A stretch of 64,000 nucleotides of DNA from Ferruginibacter paludis (GCF_030409685.1 NZ_JAUFQJ010000024.1:620001-684000); one strand, 5' to 3'; counted from the stretch's first letter, positions 35,992 to 45,399 are shown. Notes: generated by a model not told the origin, from the sequence alone. A program made the numbers and translations.

Positions 35992-36585
35992 TTAGTATCC
36001 CTTTTCCAACTCCCTGTATAATTTTTGTTCCCTGTCGTAGCGGCCTAACCACCACCCGGTTTCAGCAACCTGTACATTTACTTCAGATGCACCGGCCGCC
36101 GTTAAAAAAGCCTGCACTTCTTCATCATTTGTTTTATCAGTGCACTCAATTACCATTACAAAAAGATCGTCAGTAGCCCTTAAATGAAAATGATGTTTTT
36201 TCACAAAAGGAGACAGCTGGCACAGATAGCAAAATGTAAGCACCATACCTACCGCCGCAAACAATACTGTCAACTCGAAAGTAATTGGTATCCATGCCGG
36301 CAGGGCGAAATGGGGTTTGCCGCCAATGTTCAACGGCCAGTCTTTTGTAAAGATCCAGCTGATGCAGGTTAATGCAGTAGCTGTTCCGGTAATACCATAT
36401 ATAAAGCCGGCGGTATGTAAACTGGTTTCTCTTAAACCCATCGCATGATCCAGACCATGTACAGGAAACGGAGTGTAGACATCATGAATTTTGTAACCCT
36501 TACGGCGAACATTTTTCACCGCAGGAAACAACACTGCTTCATCATCAAAACACCCAACTACAAATTTTTTAATTCCTCCAGCCAT
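35992..36585 (-). CDS. actD: Alternative complex III subunit ActD (DUF3341)
   Basis: The 197-residue protein belongs to DUF3341: a soluble N-terminal part (VVGCFDDEAVLFPAVKNVRR, YTPFPVHGLDHAMGLRETSL) followed by two transmembrane helices (about 60-80 and 105-127) and a ferredoxin-like C-terminal fold. It binds the membrane core of the complex and has no cofactor. Its start codon lies one base after a run of TTAATTA repeats. Confidence 0.92.
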   Translation of the reverse strand: MAGGIKKFVVGCFDDEAVLFPAVKNVRRKGYKIHDVYTPFPVHGLDHAMGLRETSLHTAGFIYGITGTATALTCISWIFTKDWPLNIGGKPHFALPAWIPITFELTVLFAAVGMVLTFCYLCQLSPFVKKHHFHLRATDDLFVMVIECTDKTNDEEVQAFLTAAGASEVNVQVAETGWWLGRYDREQKLYRELEKGY

Positions 36586-36586
36586 G

Positions 36587-36620
36587 TTAATTATTAATTA
36601 TTAATTATCAATTATTAATT
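36587..36620. repeat. TTAATTA heptamer array between actC and actD
   Basis: The whole 35-base spacer between the two genes is made of nearly five copies of TTAATTA (the fourth is TCAATTA, the last lacks its final A). The array forms the leader immediately before the actD ATG and ends at the actC stop. Copy number could vary by slippage and alter translation of actD. Confidence 0.85.
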
Positions 36621-38072
36621 CTAGTGTGCGTGTTCAACCTCTTCTATGTAAAACTTTTCTGCGTCTGCTTTTTCTATATCAGTCATCTTCATTTTATAAC
36701 TTTCGCCGGTTGTTTTCAATACACTCTTAATTTCAGCTACGGCAATTACCGGGAAGTATTTTGCAAACAGGAAAAAGCAGGTAAAGAACAATCCGAAAGT
36801 TCCCACATAAAAGCCGATCTCATAAATAGAAGGGCTATAGTAAGTACTCCAGGAAGATGGAAGGTAATCCCTGTAAGTAGAAGTAACTATGATTACAAAA
36901 CGCTCGTACCACATACCAATATTTACAATGATACTCATGAAGAAAGTAAAACCAATATTCCTTCTTAATTTTTTAAACCAGAACATCTGGGGAGATACCA
37001 CGTTACAGAACATCATCAAATAATAACTCCAGCCATAAGGACTGAACAGGTTAGCCCTGTTTTCTTTAAACGCATACCACTCATAAGGATTTTGTCCGTA
37101 CCACGCGATGAATAATTCTGTGATATAAGCGATACCCACAATAGAACCGGTCAATACAATTACTTTATTCATTGCTTCTATATGGCCCAGTGTAATGTAA
37201 TCTTCCAAAGCAAATACTTTTCTCAAGATGATCATCAGCGTTTGCACCATGGCAAATCCGCTGAAGATAGCTCCGGCAACGAAATAGGGAGGAAAGATTG
37301 TAGTGTGCCAGCCCGGTATTACTGAAGTGGCAAAGTCAAAAGATACAATGGTATGCACTGACAATACAAGAGGTGTTGCCAAACCAGCTAATACAAGTGA
37401 TAACGACTCGTGACGCTGCCAGTGTTTGGTACTTCCTGTCCAGCCAAAAGATGCTACACCATATAATAATTTACGCAGTTTAGTTTTAGCCCTGTCTCTT
37501 ACAGTTGCCAGATCAGGTAATAAACCAGAATACCAGAATAGCAATGATACCGTAAAGTAAGTAGAGATTGCAAACACGTCCCACAACAGCGGCGAGTTAA
37601 AGTTAACCCATAAAGGGCCTCTTGTATTTGGGTAAGGCATGATAAAGAAAGCCAGCCAAACACGCCCCATATGCCATATCGGAAACTGACCGGCACACAT
37701 TACAGCAAAAATTGTCATTGCTTCAGCGGCACGGTTTACACCCGTTCTCCAGCCCTGGCGAAACAACAGCAGGATCGCAGAGATCAATGTTCCGGCATGA
37801 CCAATACCTACCCACCAAACGAAGTTGGTAATATCCCAACCCCATCCGATTGTTTTGTTCAGGTTCCACTGACCGATACCATAAGTTACCTCACGATAAA
37901 TACTATACACCCCGAACAATAATAAGGCTACACTGATATAAAAACCAATATACCATAAACGGGTTGGCTTCATTTCGATCGGACGTATAATGTCTTCTGT
38001 AACCTGGTGGTAATTTTTGTTACCATCAACAAGTGGTTCCCTGATTTGTGATTCGTACTTTAATAATGACAT
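36621..38072 (-). CDS. actC: Alternative complex III subunit ActC (NrfD/PsrC type)
   Basis: The 483-residue protein has ten transmembrane helices and matches the NrfD/PsrC quinone-binding family, with NFVWWVGIGHAGTLISAILLL near the second helix and SVHTIVSFDFATSVIPGWHTTIFPPYFVAGA in the centre. ActC oxidises menaquinol and is thought to help proton translocation. The frame extends seven codons to TTG 38093, but ATG 38072 (MSLLKYESQI) is the expected start. It follows actB by 107 bases. Confidence 0.94.
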   Translation of the reverse strand: MSLLKYESQIREPLVDGNKNYHQVTEDIIRPIEMKPTRLWYIGFYISVALLLFGVYSIYREVTYGIGQWNLNKTIGWGWDITNFVWWVGIGHAGTLISAILLLFRQGWRTGVNRAAEAMTIFAVMCAGQFPIWHMGRVWLAFFIMPYPNTRGPLWVNFNSPLLWDVFAISTYFTVSLLFWYSGLLPDLATVRDRAKTKLRKLLYGVASFGWTGSTKHWQRHESLSLVLAGLATPLVLSVHTIVSFDFATSVIPGWHTTIFPPYFVAGAIFSGFAMVQTLMIILRKVFALEDYITLGHIEAMNKVIVLTGSIVGIAYITELFIAWYGQNPYEWYAFKENRANLFSPYGWSYYLMMFCNVVSPQMFWFKKLRRNIGFTFFMSIIVNIGMWYERFVIIVTSTYRDYLPSSWSTYYSPSIYEIGFYVGTFGLFFTCFFLFAKYFPVIAVAEIKSVLKTTGESYKMKMTDIEKADAEKFYIEEVEHAH

Positions 38073-38179
38073 AGTATCTTTAATTTGCCCCAATCTCCAA
38101 AAAAGAAGTAATGGGGATATTACGTTTTATTTATTGTCAAGCCATGCTAAAATCCCCTTTGGGATAATTAGTGAATCTT

Positions 38180-41100
38180 TTATGCGTGTTCCTTTTCTGC
38201 CGTTTTTGCACCTTCATGCTTTTCCTCTTCGCCTTCTTCTTTTTCGTTGGTCACGTGCCTGTCTGAATTTTTAATTTTGGCCAGGTAGCTCACATTCGGC
38301 AATACGTGCAGTTGTTCCAGCACATAGAAGTTTCTGTGTTTCTGATCAACGAACCTGATCTTATAAACATCGCTTTCTTTATCATGTACATTCCCGAAGC
38401 TGATAGCGTGTGTTGGACAAGCCTGCATACACGCTGTTTTCACCGTGCGGATAAGCGTCGGGTCTTCTGCTTTTTTTGCAATCAGTTTATTTTCCTGTAA
38501 ACGCTGTACGCAGAATGAACATTTTTCAATAACACCTCTTGAACGAACAGTTACATCCGGGTTCAACACCATCCTAGTTAAATCGTCATTCATTTGAAGC
38601 GTTACATCATTCAGATCTACTCCCAGTAGTGGGTTCTGATTGTCAGGGAAGCTGTCAGCACCATTAAAATCAAGCCAGTTAAACCGACGTACTTTAAACG
38701 GACAGTTATTGGCGCAATATCTTGTACCGATGCACCGGTTATAAGTCATCTGGTTTAACCCTTCACTGCTATGGTTTGTAGCTGCTACCGGACAAACGTT
38801 TTCACAAGGTGCATTATCACAATGCTGACACATCATCGGTTGAAAAACAACATCCGGATTATTCATATCACCGGTAAAATAACGGTCAATACGCAACCAG
38901 TGCATTTCGTGTGCCCGCATTACCTGTGTTTTACCCACCACACTCACATTGTTTTCTGCAGTACAAGCTACCACGCAAGCGCTGCAACCGGTACATGTAT
39001 TCAGGTCAATGCTCATACCCCACTTGATACCCGGCTTTTCTTCCATCAGGTCCGGATATATGGTAGCATCTTTTCTATATTCTGTTCCACCGAAAGGAAT
39101 GAGTTTTGCTCTTTCCTCATTTGGTTCTGCACAAACCTGTTCCGGATTGGCAATAAATTTCGAAAGACTTGTTTCGTAAATAACGGGGCGGCTTTCTGAA
39201 GACCCGTGAACCTGTGTTTGTCCAAGCGGATAAGTATTGCCGGTTTTAGCAATTTCTGCAGCACCGGTATAGCTAAATCCTGTACCATCAAATCCAACCA
39301 GCGGGTAAGCATTAAATCCTGCTCCTGCTGCTGATTTCCCTATGTATTCACTGGTTCTGTTTTTATCCGCACTTTCTCTGCCGTAACCCAGTGCAACGGC
39401 AATTACACTTGGATGAACACCAGGTAATATTAATACCGGTAGTTCCAGTGATTTTCCATTGACTGTTAATTTCACCGTTGGTTTTTCCGGGTGTACTTCG
39501 TATCCGTCTCCCTGGTATTGACTGCCTATTACATCCAGGGCCAGCACAGCTTTAGCCATAGCCGGGCTCATAATAGCGTAGTTGTCCCAGGTTACTTTTG
39601 AAATTGGATCCGGTGTTTCCTGCAACCAGGGGTTGTTTGCCTGCTTGCCACTACCTATTGAAACTTTTTGATAGATTACTACTTCATAATTGCCTCCTTT
39701 AACAGCGGCAATTTTTGCTGCGGCTTCTGTTACCGGACCACTGCTAAATGTAGCTGCGCCAACGGGCATTGCTGCAGGCTGAATCAAACCGGATTGTAAA
39801 GCACTATCATAATTATCTGCTGAACCGGTTTTGGCAGTCCAGTATGTTTTAAAATACGTTTCGTAATCTGTAGCATTACCACTCCATTTTAACAAGGAAG
39901 CCTGGAACGGTCTTGTTTTAAACAGGGGGTTAATTGTAGGTTGCTGTAAACTGATGAAGCCTGTTTTTGCTTCGCTATCACCCCAGCTTTCCAGCCAGTG
40001 GTTGGAAGGAATACTGAATTTGCACAATTCGGTGGTTTCATTCATTGTTCCGTTGAAAGATACTGTAACAGGAACTTTCTTTAAACCATCAGCAAACTTT
40101 TTGCTGTCGTAATAGGTATACACCGGGTTACTTTCATATATCAATAACGCACCAATTGCGCCAGCATTCATTTCTTCTGTCAATTTCACTATATCTGAGT
40201 CTATTCCCTGGCGGTAATTACTCGTTACTGCCCAGTTAATAGTTTTACCATTTGCACCAATTGCTTCATTGATAGCATTTACGATAATCTGAATATTTAC
40301 CTCGTTACTTCCGCAAACTACCAGGCCAGCCCCTTTATTAGCATTTAAAGCTGCGGCTGCGGCATCAACTCCTTTAGCCACGGCAGGGTCATTTATTGCG
40401 GCTGCACTTACAGCTCCGCCCAGCTTTGCCAGCAAGGCCAGCGCTATCGCACCAGTTTGAGAAGGTTTATGTAAATAGCGGTCATCGGCATTACTTCCCG
40501 TTAAACTCAGTGCGCCTTCAAACTGAATGTGGCGGCTCATTTCCGGCTTTTCGCCTGTAATTCTTCTGGTTTTGGCATACTGGCCGGAAAATTCCACCGG
40601 GCTTAACCAGGTTCCTAAAAAATCCGCACCCAGACTAACAATTACTTTAGCGTTATCGAAATGGTAAGAGGGCAAACCCTTTTTTCCATAACAAGCCTGG
40701 TTGGCCAATATCATACCGCTGTAGCTAATAGCATCATACTGGACATGTTTACTGCCAGCGGGGCTTTTCGCCAGGTATTCAGTAATTATTTGTTGTGTAA
40801 CAGGAGAAGTAATAGTAGAAGTGAGAATCACTGTTGGCTTTGCTGCTACTGCACCCATTGCAGTTGCAATCAGTTTATCAAATGCGTCAAAAGAAGTTAC
40901 TTCTTTAAAATCTTTGCCATCGTGCTGCATCGGGTAACGCAAGCGTGTGGTATCGTATAAATCCAGTACGGATGCCTGTGCCTGGGCGCTGGTTCCACCG
41001 CCGGTTATAGCAGAAGCTTCATTTCCCTCAATCTTAATCGGGCGGCCATCTCTTTGTTTTACCAATACTGGTACAACGTCGCCTTCATTGACATATGTTG

Positions 41101-41383
41101 AAGCGTAATAATTGGCAACACCCGGAATCACGTCATCTGGTTTGCGCAGATATGGCACGGCTTTGCGAACAGGCATTTCGCAACTCGCTGCAATAGTTGC
41201 TGCGGCAGTGCTGAATCCCAAGTATTTAAGGAAATCCCTGCGGGGCGCTTTGGCATTTAGCAAACCATCGTCCAGATCTTCTAATGGCAACAAATTTTCT
41301 TTAAATTCATCTTTAGCCGCCTTTTTAAAAGCGTCTGACTCGTTTAATTCTCCAAAACTTTGCCAATACTTTTTATTACTCAT
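38180..41383 (-). CDS. actB: Alternative complex III subunit ActB (molybdopterin-oxidoreductase-like, Fe-S)
   Basis: The 1067-residue protein fuses a catalytic-subunit-like half without the molybdenum cofactor and an iron-sulfur half. Its targeting region is a variant Tat signal: RRDFLKYLGFS with the arginines at 48-49, followed by a lipobox ending at Cys68 (AASCEMP). The C-terminal part has four cysteine clusters: CTGCSACVVAC, CQHCDNAPCENVCP, CIGTRYCANNCP and CSFC...CMQACP, for three 4Fe-4S and probably one 3Fe-4S centre. It relays electrons from ActC to the hemes of ActA. A Lys/Glu-rich tail ends the protein. Confidence 0.95.
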   Translation of the reverse strand: MSNKKYWQSFGELNESDAFKKAAKDEFKENLLPLEDLDDGLLNAKAPRRDFLKYLGFSTAAATIAASCEMPVRKAVPYLRKPDDVIPGVANYYASTYVNEGDVVPVLVKQRDGRPIKIEGNEASAITGGGTSAQAQASVLDLYDTTRLRYPMQHDGKDFKEVTSFDAFDKLIATAMGAVAAKPTVILTSTITSPVTQQIITEYLAKSPAGSKHVQYDAISYSGMILANQACYGKKGLPSYHFDNAKVIVSLGADFLGTWLSPVEFSGQYAKTRRITGEKPEMSRHIQFEGALSLTGSNADDRYLHKPSQTGAIALALLAKLGGAVSAAAINDPAVAKGVDAAAAALNANKGAGLVVCGSNEVNIQIIVNAINEAIGANGKTINWAVTSNYRQGIDSDIVKLTEEMNAGAIGALLIYESNPVYTYYDSKKFADGLKKVPVTVSFNGTMNETTELCKFSIPSNHWLESWGDSEAKTGFISLQQPTINPLFKTRPFQASLLKWSGNATDYETYFKTYWTAKTGSADNYDSALQSGLIQPAAMPVGAATFSSGPVTEAAAKIAAVKGGNYEVVIYQKVSIGSGKQANNPWLQETPDPISKVTWDNYAIMSPAMAKAVLALDVIGSQYQGDGYEVHPEKPTVKLTVNGKSLELPVLILPGVHPSVIAVALGYGRESADKNRTSEYIGKSAAGAGFNAYPLVGFDGTGFSYTGAAEIAKTGNTYPLGQTQVHGSSESRPVIYETSLSKFIANPEQVCAEPNEERAKLIPFGGTEYRKDATIYPDLMEEKPGIKWGMSIDLNTCTGCSACVVACTAENNVSVVGKTQVMRAHEMHWLRIDRYFTGDMNNPDVVFQPMMCQHCDNAPCENVCPVAATNHSSEGLNQMTYNRCIGTRYCANNCPFKVRRFNWLDFNGADSFPDNQNPLLGVDLNDVTLQMNDDLTRMVLNPDVTVRSRGVIEKCSFCVQRLQENKLIAKKAEDPTLIRTVKTACMQACPTHAISFGNVHDKESDVYKIRFVDQKHRNFYVLEQLHVLPNVSYLAKIKNSDRHVTNEKEEGEEEKHEGAKTAEKEHA

Positions 41384-41390
41384 AATACAA

Positions 41391-41422
41391 TTTGAAAATT
41401 CGAAAATTTGAAAATTTGAAAA
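41391..41422. repeat. TTTGAAAA octamer array before actB
   Basis: Four tandem 8-bp units occur: TTTGAAAA, TTCGAAAA, TTTGAAAA, TTTGAAAA. They start 7 bases upstream of the actB ATG and fill a third of the 94-base gap to actA. Like the heptamer array before actD, this is a short AT-rich tandem repeat in an operon leader. Confidence 0.85.
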
Positions 41423-41477
41423 TGACTACAGATGCGCTTCATTTTCTCCCTGCTTAACTTCCCGTAGGCACGCTAAA

Positions 41478-42719
41478 TTAATAGTGACATTTCTGACATT
41501 CTGTTCCACCGATTTTTTCTACCGTCACACTGTCAAGTTTGCCTTCTTTGATATCCTTGTGAAATTTCTCGTAGATGCTGTAAAATTTATTGCCTTCGCC
41601 AGATTCTTTATTATAAAAATTAACCTTGCTTTCCCTGTGACAATTGATACACCAGCCCATGCTTAAATCAGCAAACTGGTACACCTCGGGCATTTCCTGT
41701 ATTGGACCATGACAAGTTTGGCACTGTTGTTTACCTACTTTAACGTGTTGGCTATGGTTGAAATATACATGATCAGGCAGGTTATGGATTTTTATCCATT
41801 CAATAGCTTTACCCGGCTTATCATATTTTTTCGCGTCAGGATTCCATCCTGCATATTGATATAATTTCTGAATTTCGGCTGTTCCATTTACCGATTTGCC
41901 GTCTTCTCTTACAATGGGATCCCCTTTGTATTCCTTAATTGCCATGTGGCAATTCATACATACGTTTACAGATGGAATGTTTGCATGTTTGCTATCCTGG
42001 CTGCCACCGTGACAATACAAACAACTGATTTGGTTAGTACCTGCGTGTACTTTATGGGAATAGTAAATAGGTTGTTCAGGCTGATAATTTTTCATACGGC
42101 CAAGGCCAATTGCCGCATTAATCGTAATGTAGCCACCCAGGCAAAACAATACCAGCACACCCATCATGATATAAGTCTTATTGCGGTAAAAAGGAACAGG
42201 TTCAGTACGGATGATACCATCTTTTTCGTCTGATAGTTTGCGCAGGCTGCTATTTACCTGTAATAATATTAAGGCAATTACGGCAAGTACCAGCGTTAAA
42301 ATACCGAATAATAAAGAATTGTCTTCGGCCGGAGCACCTGCTGTACCTGCGGTTGGGGCAGCAGGGGCTTTATAATTATCTGCATAATCCAATATCGCTT
42401 TTATCTCCTCTTCCTTCAGGTTAAACTGGGTCATTTTGGCACCATATTTGGCTAAGAGTCCTTTAGCGTAAGGATCTGTTTCCACCATGGTATTTACATT
42501 ATTTACCCATTTATATGCCCATGTTGGGTTGGGTTCCCTGCTTCTTGCTCCCTGTAATTTCGGACCTGTATAATCTTCCAGCGGTTTGTGGCAGTTGGCA
42601 CAGTTCGCTTTAAATAAGGCTTCACCATCAGCGGCGAAACTTATTTTGCTTGACGAAACCAATGCGATGAAAAGTAAACTTGCGAAGACTTTTGTTAAGA
42701 TTTTTCTATAGCGACTCAT
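41478..42719 (-). CDS. actA: Alternative complex III subunit ActA, multiheme cytochrome c
   Basis: From ATG 42719 the protein has 413 residues. A signal peptide (ends near ISFAADG) leads into a small cytochrome c domain with CANCH, then a membrane helix (about 135-155), a second helix near 185, and a five-heme domain with CLYCH, CMNCH, CQTCH, CINCH and CQKCH. That makes six CxxCH motifs, five in the usual ActA domain and one in the N-terminal domain. ActA passes electrons from ActB to ActE. The frame extends upstream to 42800 but the promoter lies in that stretch. It is the first gene of the operon. Confidence 0.93.
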   Translation of the reverse strand: MSRYRKILTKVFASLLFIALVSSSKISFAADGEALFKANCANCHKPLEDYTGPKLQGARSREPNPTWAYKWVNNVNTMVETDPYAKGLLAKYGAKMTQFNLKEEEIKAILDYADNYKAPAAPTAGTAGAPAEDNSLLFGILTLVLAVIALILLQVNSSLRKLSDEKDGIIRTEPVPFYRNKTYIMMGVLVLFCLGGYITINAAIGLGRMKNYQPEQPIYYSHKVHAGTNQISCLYCHGGSQDSKHANIPSVNVCMNCHMAIKEYKGDPIVREDGKSVNGTAEIQKLYQYAGWNPDAKKYDKPGKAIEWIKIHNLPDHVYFNHSQHVKVGKQQCQTCHGPIQEMPEVYQFADLSMGWCINCHRESKVNFYNKESGEGNKFYSIYEKFHKDIKEGKLDSVTVEKIGGTECQKCHY

Positions 42720-42764
42720 ACAGTTATTCGAATGCTTAAGTGGAAGAATATCCTTCTGTGGGTG

Positions 42765-42797
42765 CAAAAATAAGTTAGTATACCCACATAATATCAA
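42765..42797 (-). promoter_or_regulatory. Promoter of the act/cox operon
   Basis: On the minus strand TATTTTTG (42772-42765) matches TAnnTTTG, and a TTG (42797-42795) lies 22 bases upstream as the -33 element. The transcript would begin near 42758, with a leader of about 38 bases before actA. Spacing and sequence fit the Bacteroidota consensus well. Confidence 0.55.
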
Positions 42798-42951
42798 CAT
42801 TGTAAAAAAAAATTTTTCCGCGTCCAGCTTGATTTTCAGCGGATTGTTTTACACTTATAATACATATTGTCATCTTTTTGTAAACAGATTTTTGCTGATA
42901 ATTTTTGCAGGTTGGTTAGCAACTACCAGTTTTTTGATTGATTTTTGCCGG

Positions 42952-43821
42952 ATGCTGCAAAAACTACAACAACGCTGGAAAGTAAATGGCATTAACCTCA
43001 TTCTTATTATATTCACTTTTGCCATAGGAGGAAGTTTTTGCGGCCTTGCAGCAAGAAAAATACTGGCTATTATCTCCATTGAAGAGAAAACGATCTGGAT
43101 ATTTTCTTATATAGTACTGGTCAGTCTGTTATGGCCAGTCTGTGTGATGGTGGTAAGCATTCCGTTTGGCCAGTTTTCCTTTTTTAAAGCATATCTTGTA
43201 AAGGTCTGGGACAAAATATCGGGTAAAAAAATACCAGACCCTCCATTAATAGCCATTTTTGCCAGTGGTGCAGGCAGCAATGCCCAAAAAATTATAGACT
43301 ATTTTAACGCTCATTCTGGAGCAGGTAAAGTGGCGCTGATTGTTTGTAACAAACCCGGAGCCGGTGTGCTGGATATTGCAAAACAACATCACATTAATAC
43401 AATGCTGCTGGATAAAGAACAATTTTTTCATTCAGATAATTATATAAGTGAATTTAAAAAACTAGGTATACAATTTATTGTACTCGCTGGTTTTTTATGG
43501 AAAATCCCCTCCTCACTGATCAAAGCCTACCCCAATAAAATTGTAAATATTCATCCTGCCCTGTTACCCAAATATGGCGGTAAAGGGATGTATGGCAGCA
43601 AGGTACATGAGGCCGTTATTGCGGCAGGCGAAAAAGAAAGTGGTATTACCATTCATTATGTGGATGAACTATATGACCATGGCAACATTATTTATCAGGC
43701 AACCTGTAAAATTGATGCAGCAGACGATGCAGGCATACTGGCACAAAAAATTCATTTACTGGAACATCAACATTACCCGACAGTTATTGAACAAGTATTA
43801 AAATTGCAAAATCGCAGTTAA
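42952..43821 (+). CDS. purN: DUF6787-like membrane domain fused to phosphoribosylglycinamide formyltransferase
   Basis: From ATG 42952 the product has 289 residues. Residues 1-93 have two transmembrane helices (about 14-34 and 48-70) with KLQQRWKVNG and VSIPFGQFSFF, a small Bacteroidota membrane family (DUF6787-like). Residues 98-289 are PurN, which formylates GAR in purine synthesis: phosphate loop ASGAGSNAQ at 104-112, catalytic Asn199 and His201 in NIHPALLPKYGGKG, and Asp242 in DELYDHG. No start codon for a separate PurN is visible at the junction GKKIPDPP, so this is a real fusion or a frame error in the A7 run just before it. The frame extends to TTG 42829. Confidence 0.8.
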   Translation: MLQKLQQRWKVNGINLILIIFTFAIGGSFCGLAARKILAIISIEEKTIWIFSYIVLVSLLWPVCVMVVSIPFGQFSFFKAYLVKVWDKISGKKIPDPPLIAIFASGAGSNAQKIIDYFNAHSGAGKVALIVCNKPGAGVLDIAKQHHINTMLLDKEQFFHSDNYISEFKKLGIQFIVLAGFLWKIPSSLIKAYPNKIVNIHPALLPKYGGKGMYGSKVHEAVIAAGEKESGITIHYVDELYDHGNIIYQATCKIDAADDAGILAQKIHLLEHQHYPTVIEQVLKLQNRS

Positions 43822-43863
43822 AAGGCCTGTTATTTTACAGGAACAGCCTATGTTCGTGTAATA

Positions 43864-44652
43864 TTGCGCTATATAATTTTCATCCTCTTGCAGCATTTTA
43901 TAAAAACTCTTTGTTGTATACTTTTTTTTTGGCTGATGATTGGGTCGGTTGCAGCCCAGTTAACTATCAGTGGTACGGTATACGATTCGAGCCGAACGGT
44001 CCCTGTTAAAAACGTACTGGTAAAAAGCAGTGGAGGCATGACCGCTGTTACAGATTCAAGCGGACATTATGAAATTGGCGCATCCGACAAAGATTCGCTT
44101 ACTTTCATTTACAATAATAAACCCACCGCCAGGTTCGCAATAAAGAATATTGAAAATATTGGCAGTTTTGATATTTCACTGCACATCAGATTAACAGAAA
44201 AATTCCGGACTTTAAAGGAAGTGAGGGTGTTTACCCGCAGTTTTAAAGAAGATTCCATTGCCAACAGGGAAGAGTATGCGAAGATATTCAATTACCAGCG
44301 GCCAGGTATCAGCACTTCGGTTTCAGATTATTCCGGTGGCGGCGGACTTGACCTGGATGAATTCATAAATATCTTTCGTTTTAAAAGAAACAAGCGGTTA
44401 AAGTATATGCAGAACCGGCTGCTGGAACAGGAGCAGGACACTTACATCAATTACCGTTTTAATAAAACGCTGGTAAAAAGAATAACACGGCTGGAGGGTA
44501 AAGCGCTGGATACTTTCATGATTCGCTACCGTCCCGACTATGATTTTACGCAACGTACTTCTACCGCCGTTTTTTACCAGTATATTCTCAATGCATCTTA
44601 CCAGTTTAAAAAAGAATTGTTAACCGGGGAAGCAAAAAAAGAAACGCCCTGA
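43864..44652 (+). CDS. Secreted protein with carboxypeptidase-like regulatory domain
   Basis: The 262-residue product starts without ATG (TTG 43864, or TTG 43888). It has a hydrophobic signal region ending at GSVAAQ, then a beta-sandwich of the carboxypeptidase regulatory-like type (LTISGTVYDSSRTVPVKNVLVKSSGG...TDSSGHYEI) at about 33-110. The C-terminal half is basic and likely helical (RFKRNKRLKYMQNRLLEQEQ), a layout often seen in Bacteroidota proteins of unknown function. It follows purN by 42 bases. Confidence 0.72.
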   Translation: MRYIIFILLQHFIKTLCCILFFWLMIGSVAAQLTISGTVYDSSRTVPVKNVLVKSSGGMTAVTDSSGHYEIGASDKDSLTFIYNNKPTARFAIKNIENIGSFDISLHIRLTEKFRTLKEVRVFTRSFKEDSIANREEYAKIFNYQRPGISTSVSDYSGGGGLDLDEFINIFRFKRNKRLKYMQNRLLEQEQDTYINYRFNKTLVKRITRLEGKALDTFMIRYRPDYDFTQRTSTAVFYQYILNASYQFKKELLTGEAKKETP

Positions 44653-44667
44653 TTATTCTGAAAATGA

Positions 44668-44675
44668 TATTTTTG
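44668..44675 (+). promoter_or_regulatory. Bacteroidota-type -7 box
   Basis: TATTTTTG fits TAnnTTTG, 11 bases before the ATG at 44687. No -33 element is evident at the usual distance. Confidence 0.35.
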
Positions 44676-44686
44676 AAAAAAAATAT

Positions 44687-45229
44687 ATGGATCAAACTAC
44701 CCTTGGCATAGGCACCCGGTTGCAACATACTCAATTTGGACCAGGCGTTATTATCGGCGTTCGTTACGCAACTTATATGATCTCCTTTATTCATCATGGC
44801 ATTAAAGAAATTGATAAAACTGACAATAGCCTGGATGAAATTATACCTGAAAACTGTACCGTTGAAGTGGAGACCGTTTCTGAAACTGAAAAGTCACTTT
44901 TAAAAATACTGCGCTTATGGGGCAACGTGACAGAAATGGTTCCACTGGGCGAAAAGTGGATTGGTGGCACTTTATTATTGCAGCCAGCTGATAAAAATTT
45001 AAAGCCGAAGGAGGTTCCTGTAGCAGATTTTTTTCATAAGATAGTTATGCTGCGTGACAGGTTGCGGGTGCTGGAACAGAATATCAACAGCAATAAAAAA
45101 TTAAGCGATGAAGAAAAAGTAAACATGCAACAATACATTACGCGTTGCTACGGTTCGCTTACCACATTTAATGTGTTGTTTAAAGATAAAGAGCATTGGT
45201 TTGTAGGAGATAAGGGCTCCGATAATTAA
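44687..45229 (+). CDS. Hypothetical protein with SH3-like N-terminus
   Basis: The 180-residue soluble protein opens LGIGTRLQHTQFGPGVIIGV, a pattern like the small SH3-like tail of UvrD/PcrA helicases and similar RNA polymerase or nucleic-acid contact domains. Residues 60-175 are largely helical, with a predicted paired helix near VMLRDRLRVLEQNINSNKK. The function is unknown. It is the last plus-strand gene before a minus-strand block; the 170 bases after it hold no feature I could recognise. Confidence 0.68.
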   Translation: MDQTTLGIGTRLQHTQFGPGVIIGVRYATYMISFIHHGIKEIDKTDNSLDEIIPENCTVEVETVSETEKSLLKILRLWGNVTEMVPLGEKWIGGTLLLQPADKNLKPKEVPVADFFHKIVMLRDRLRVLEQNINSNKKLSDEEKVNMQQYITRCYGSLTTFNVLFKDKEHWFVGDKGSDN

Positions 45230-45399
45230 CCCATTAAATGAGTTGCTTAAGAACCAGAAAACCTGGTTGTTTTTTGTTGTTATTATTTAATACTATAAAC
45301 AACTTGACAAATTTTATTTACAAATGCTGCAAAACAATTTGGACTAAAAGTTCAATATTATTTGAAAAATTGTGGTACAGTGCAGAAAGACACTGCCTC

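Noticed and set aside
36587..41422. Tandem repeats considered as a CRISPR array
   Set aside because: Units are 7-8 bases with no spacers, and no cas gene is present.
43822..43848. An AGGC-TGTT/AACAGCCT hairpin after purN considered as a terminator
   Set aside because: It has a bulge and no T-run, and the next gene follows closely on the same strand.
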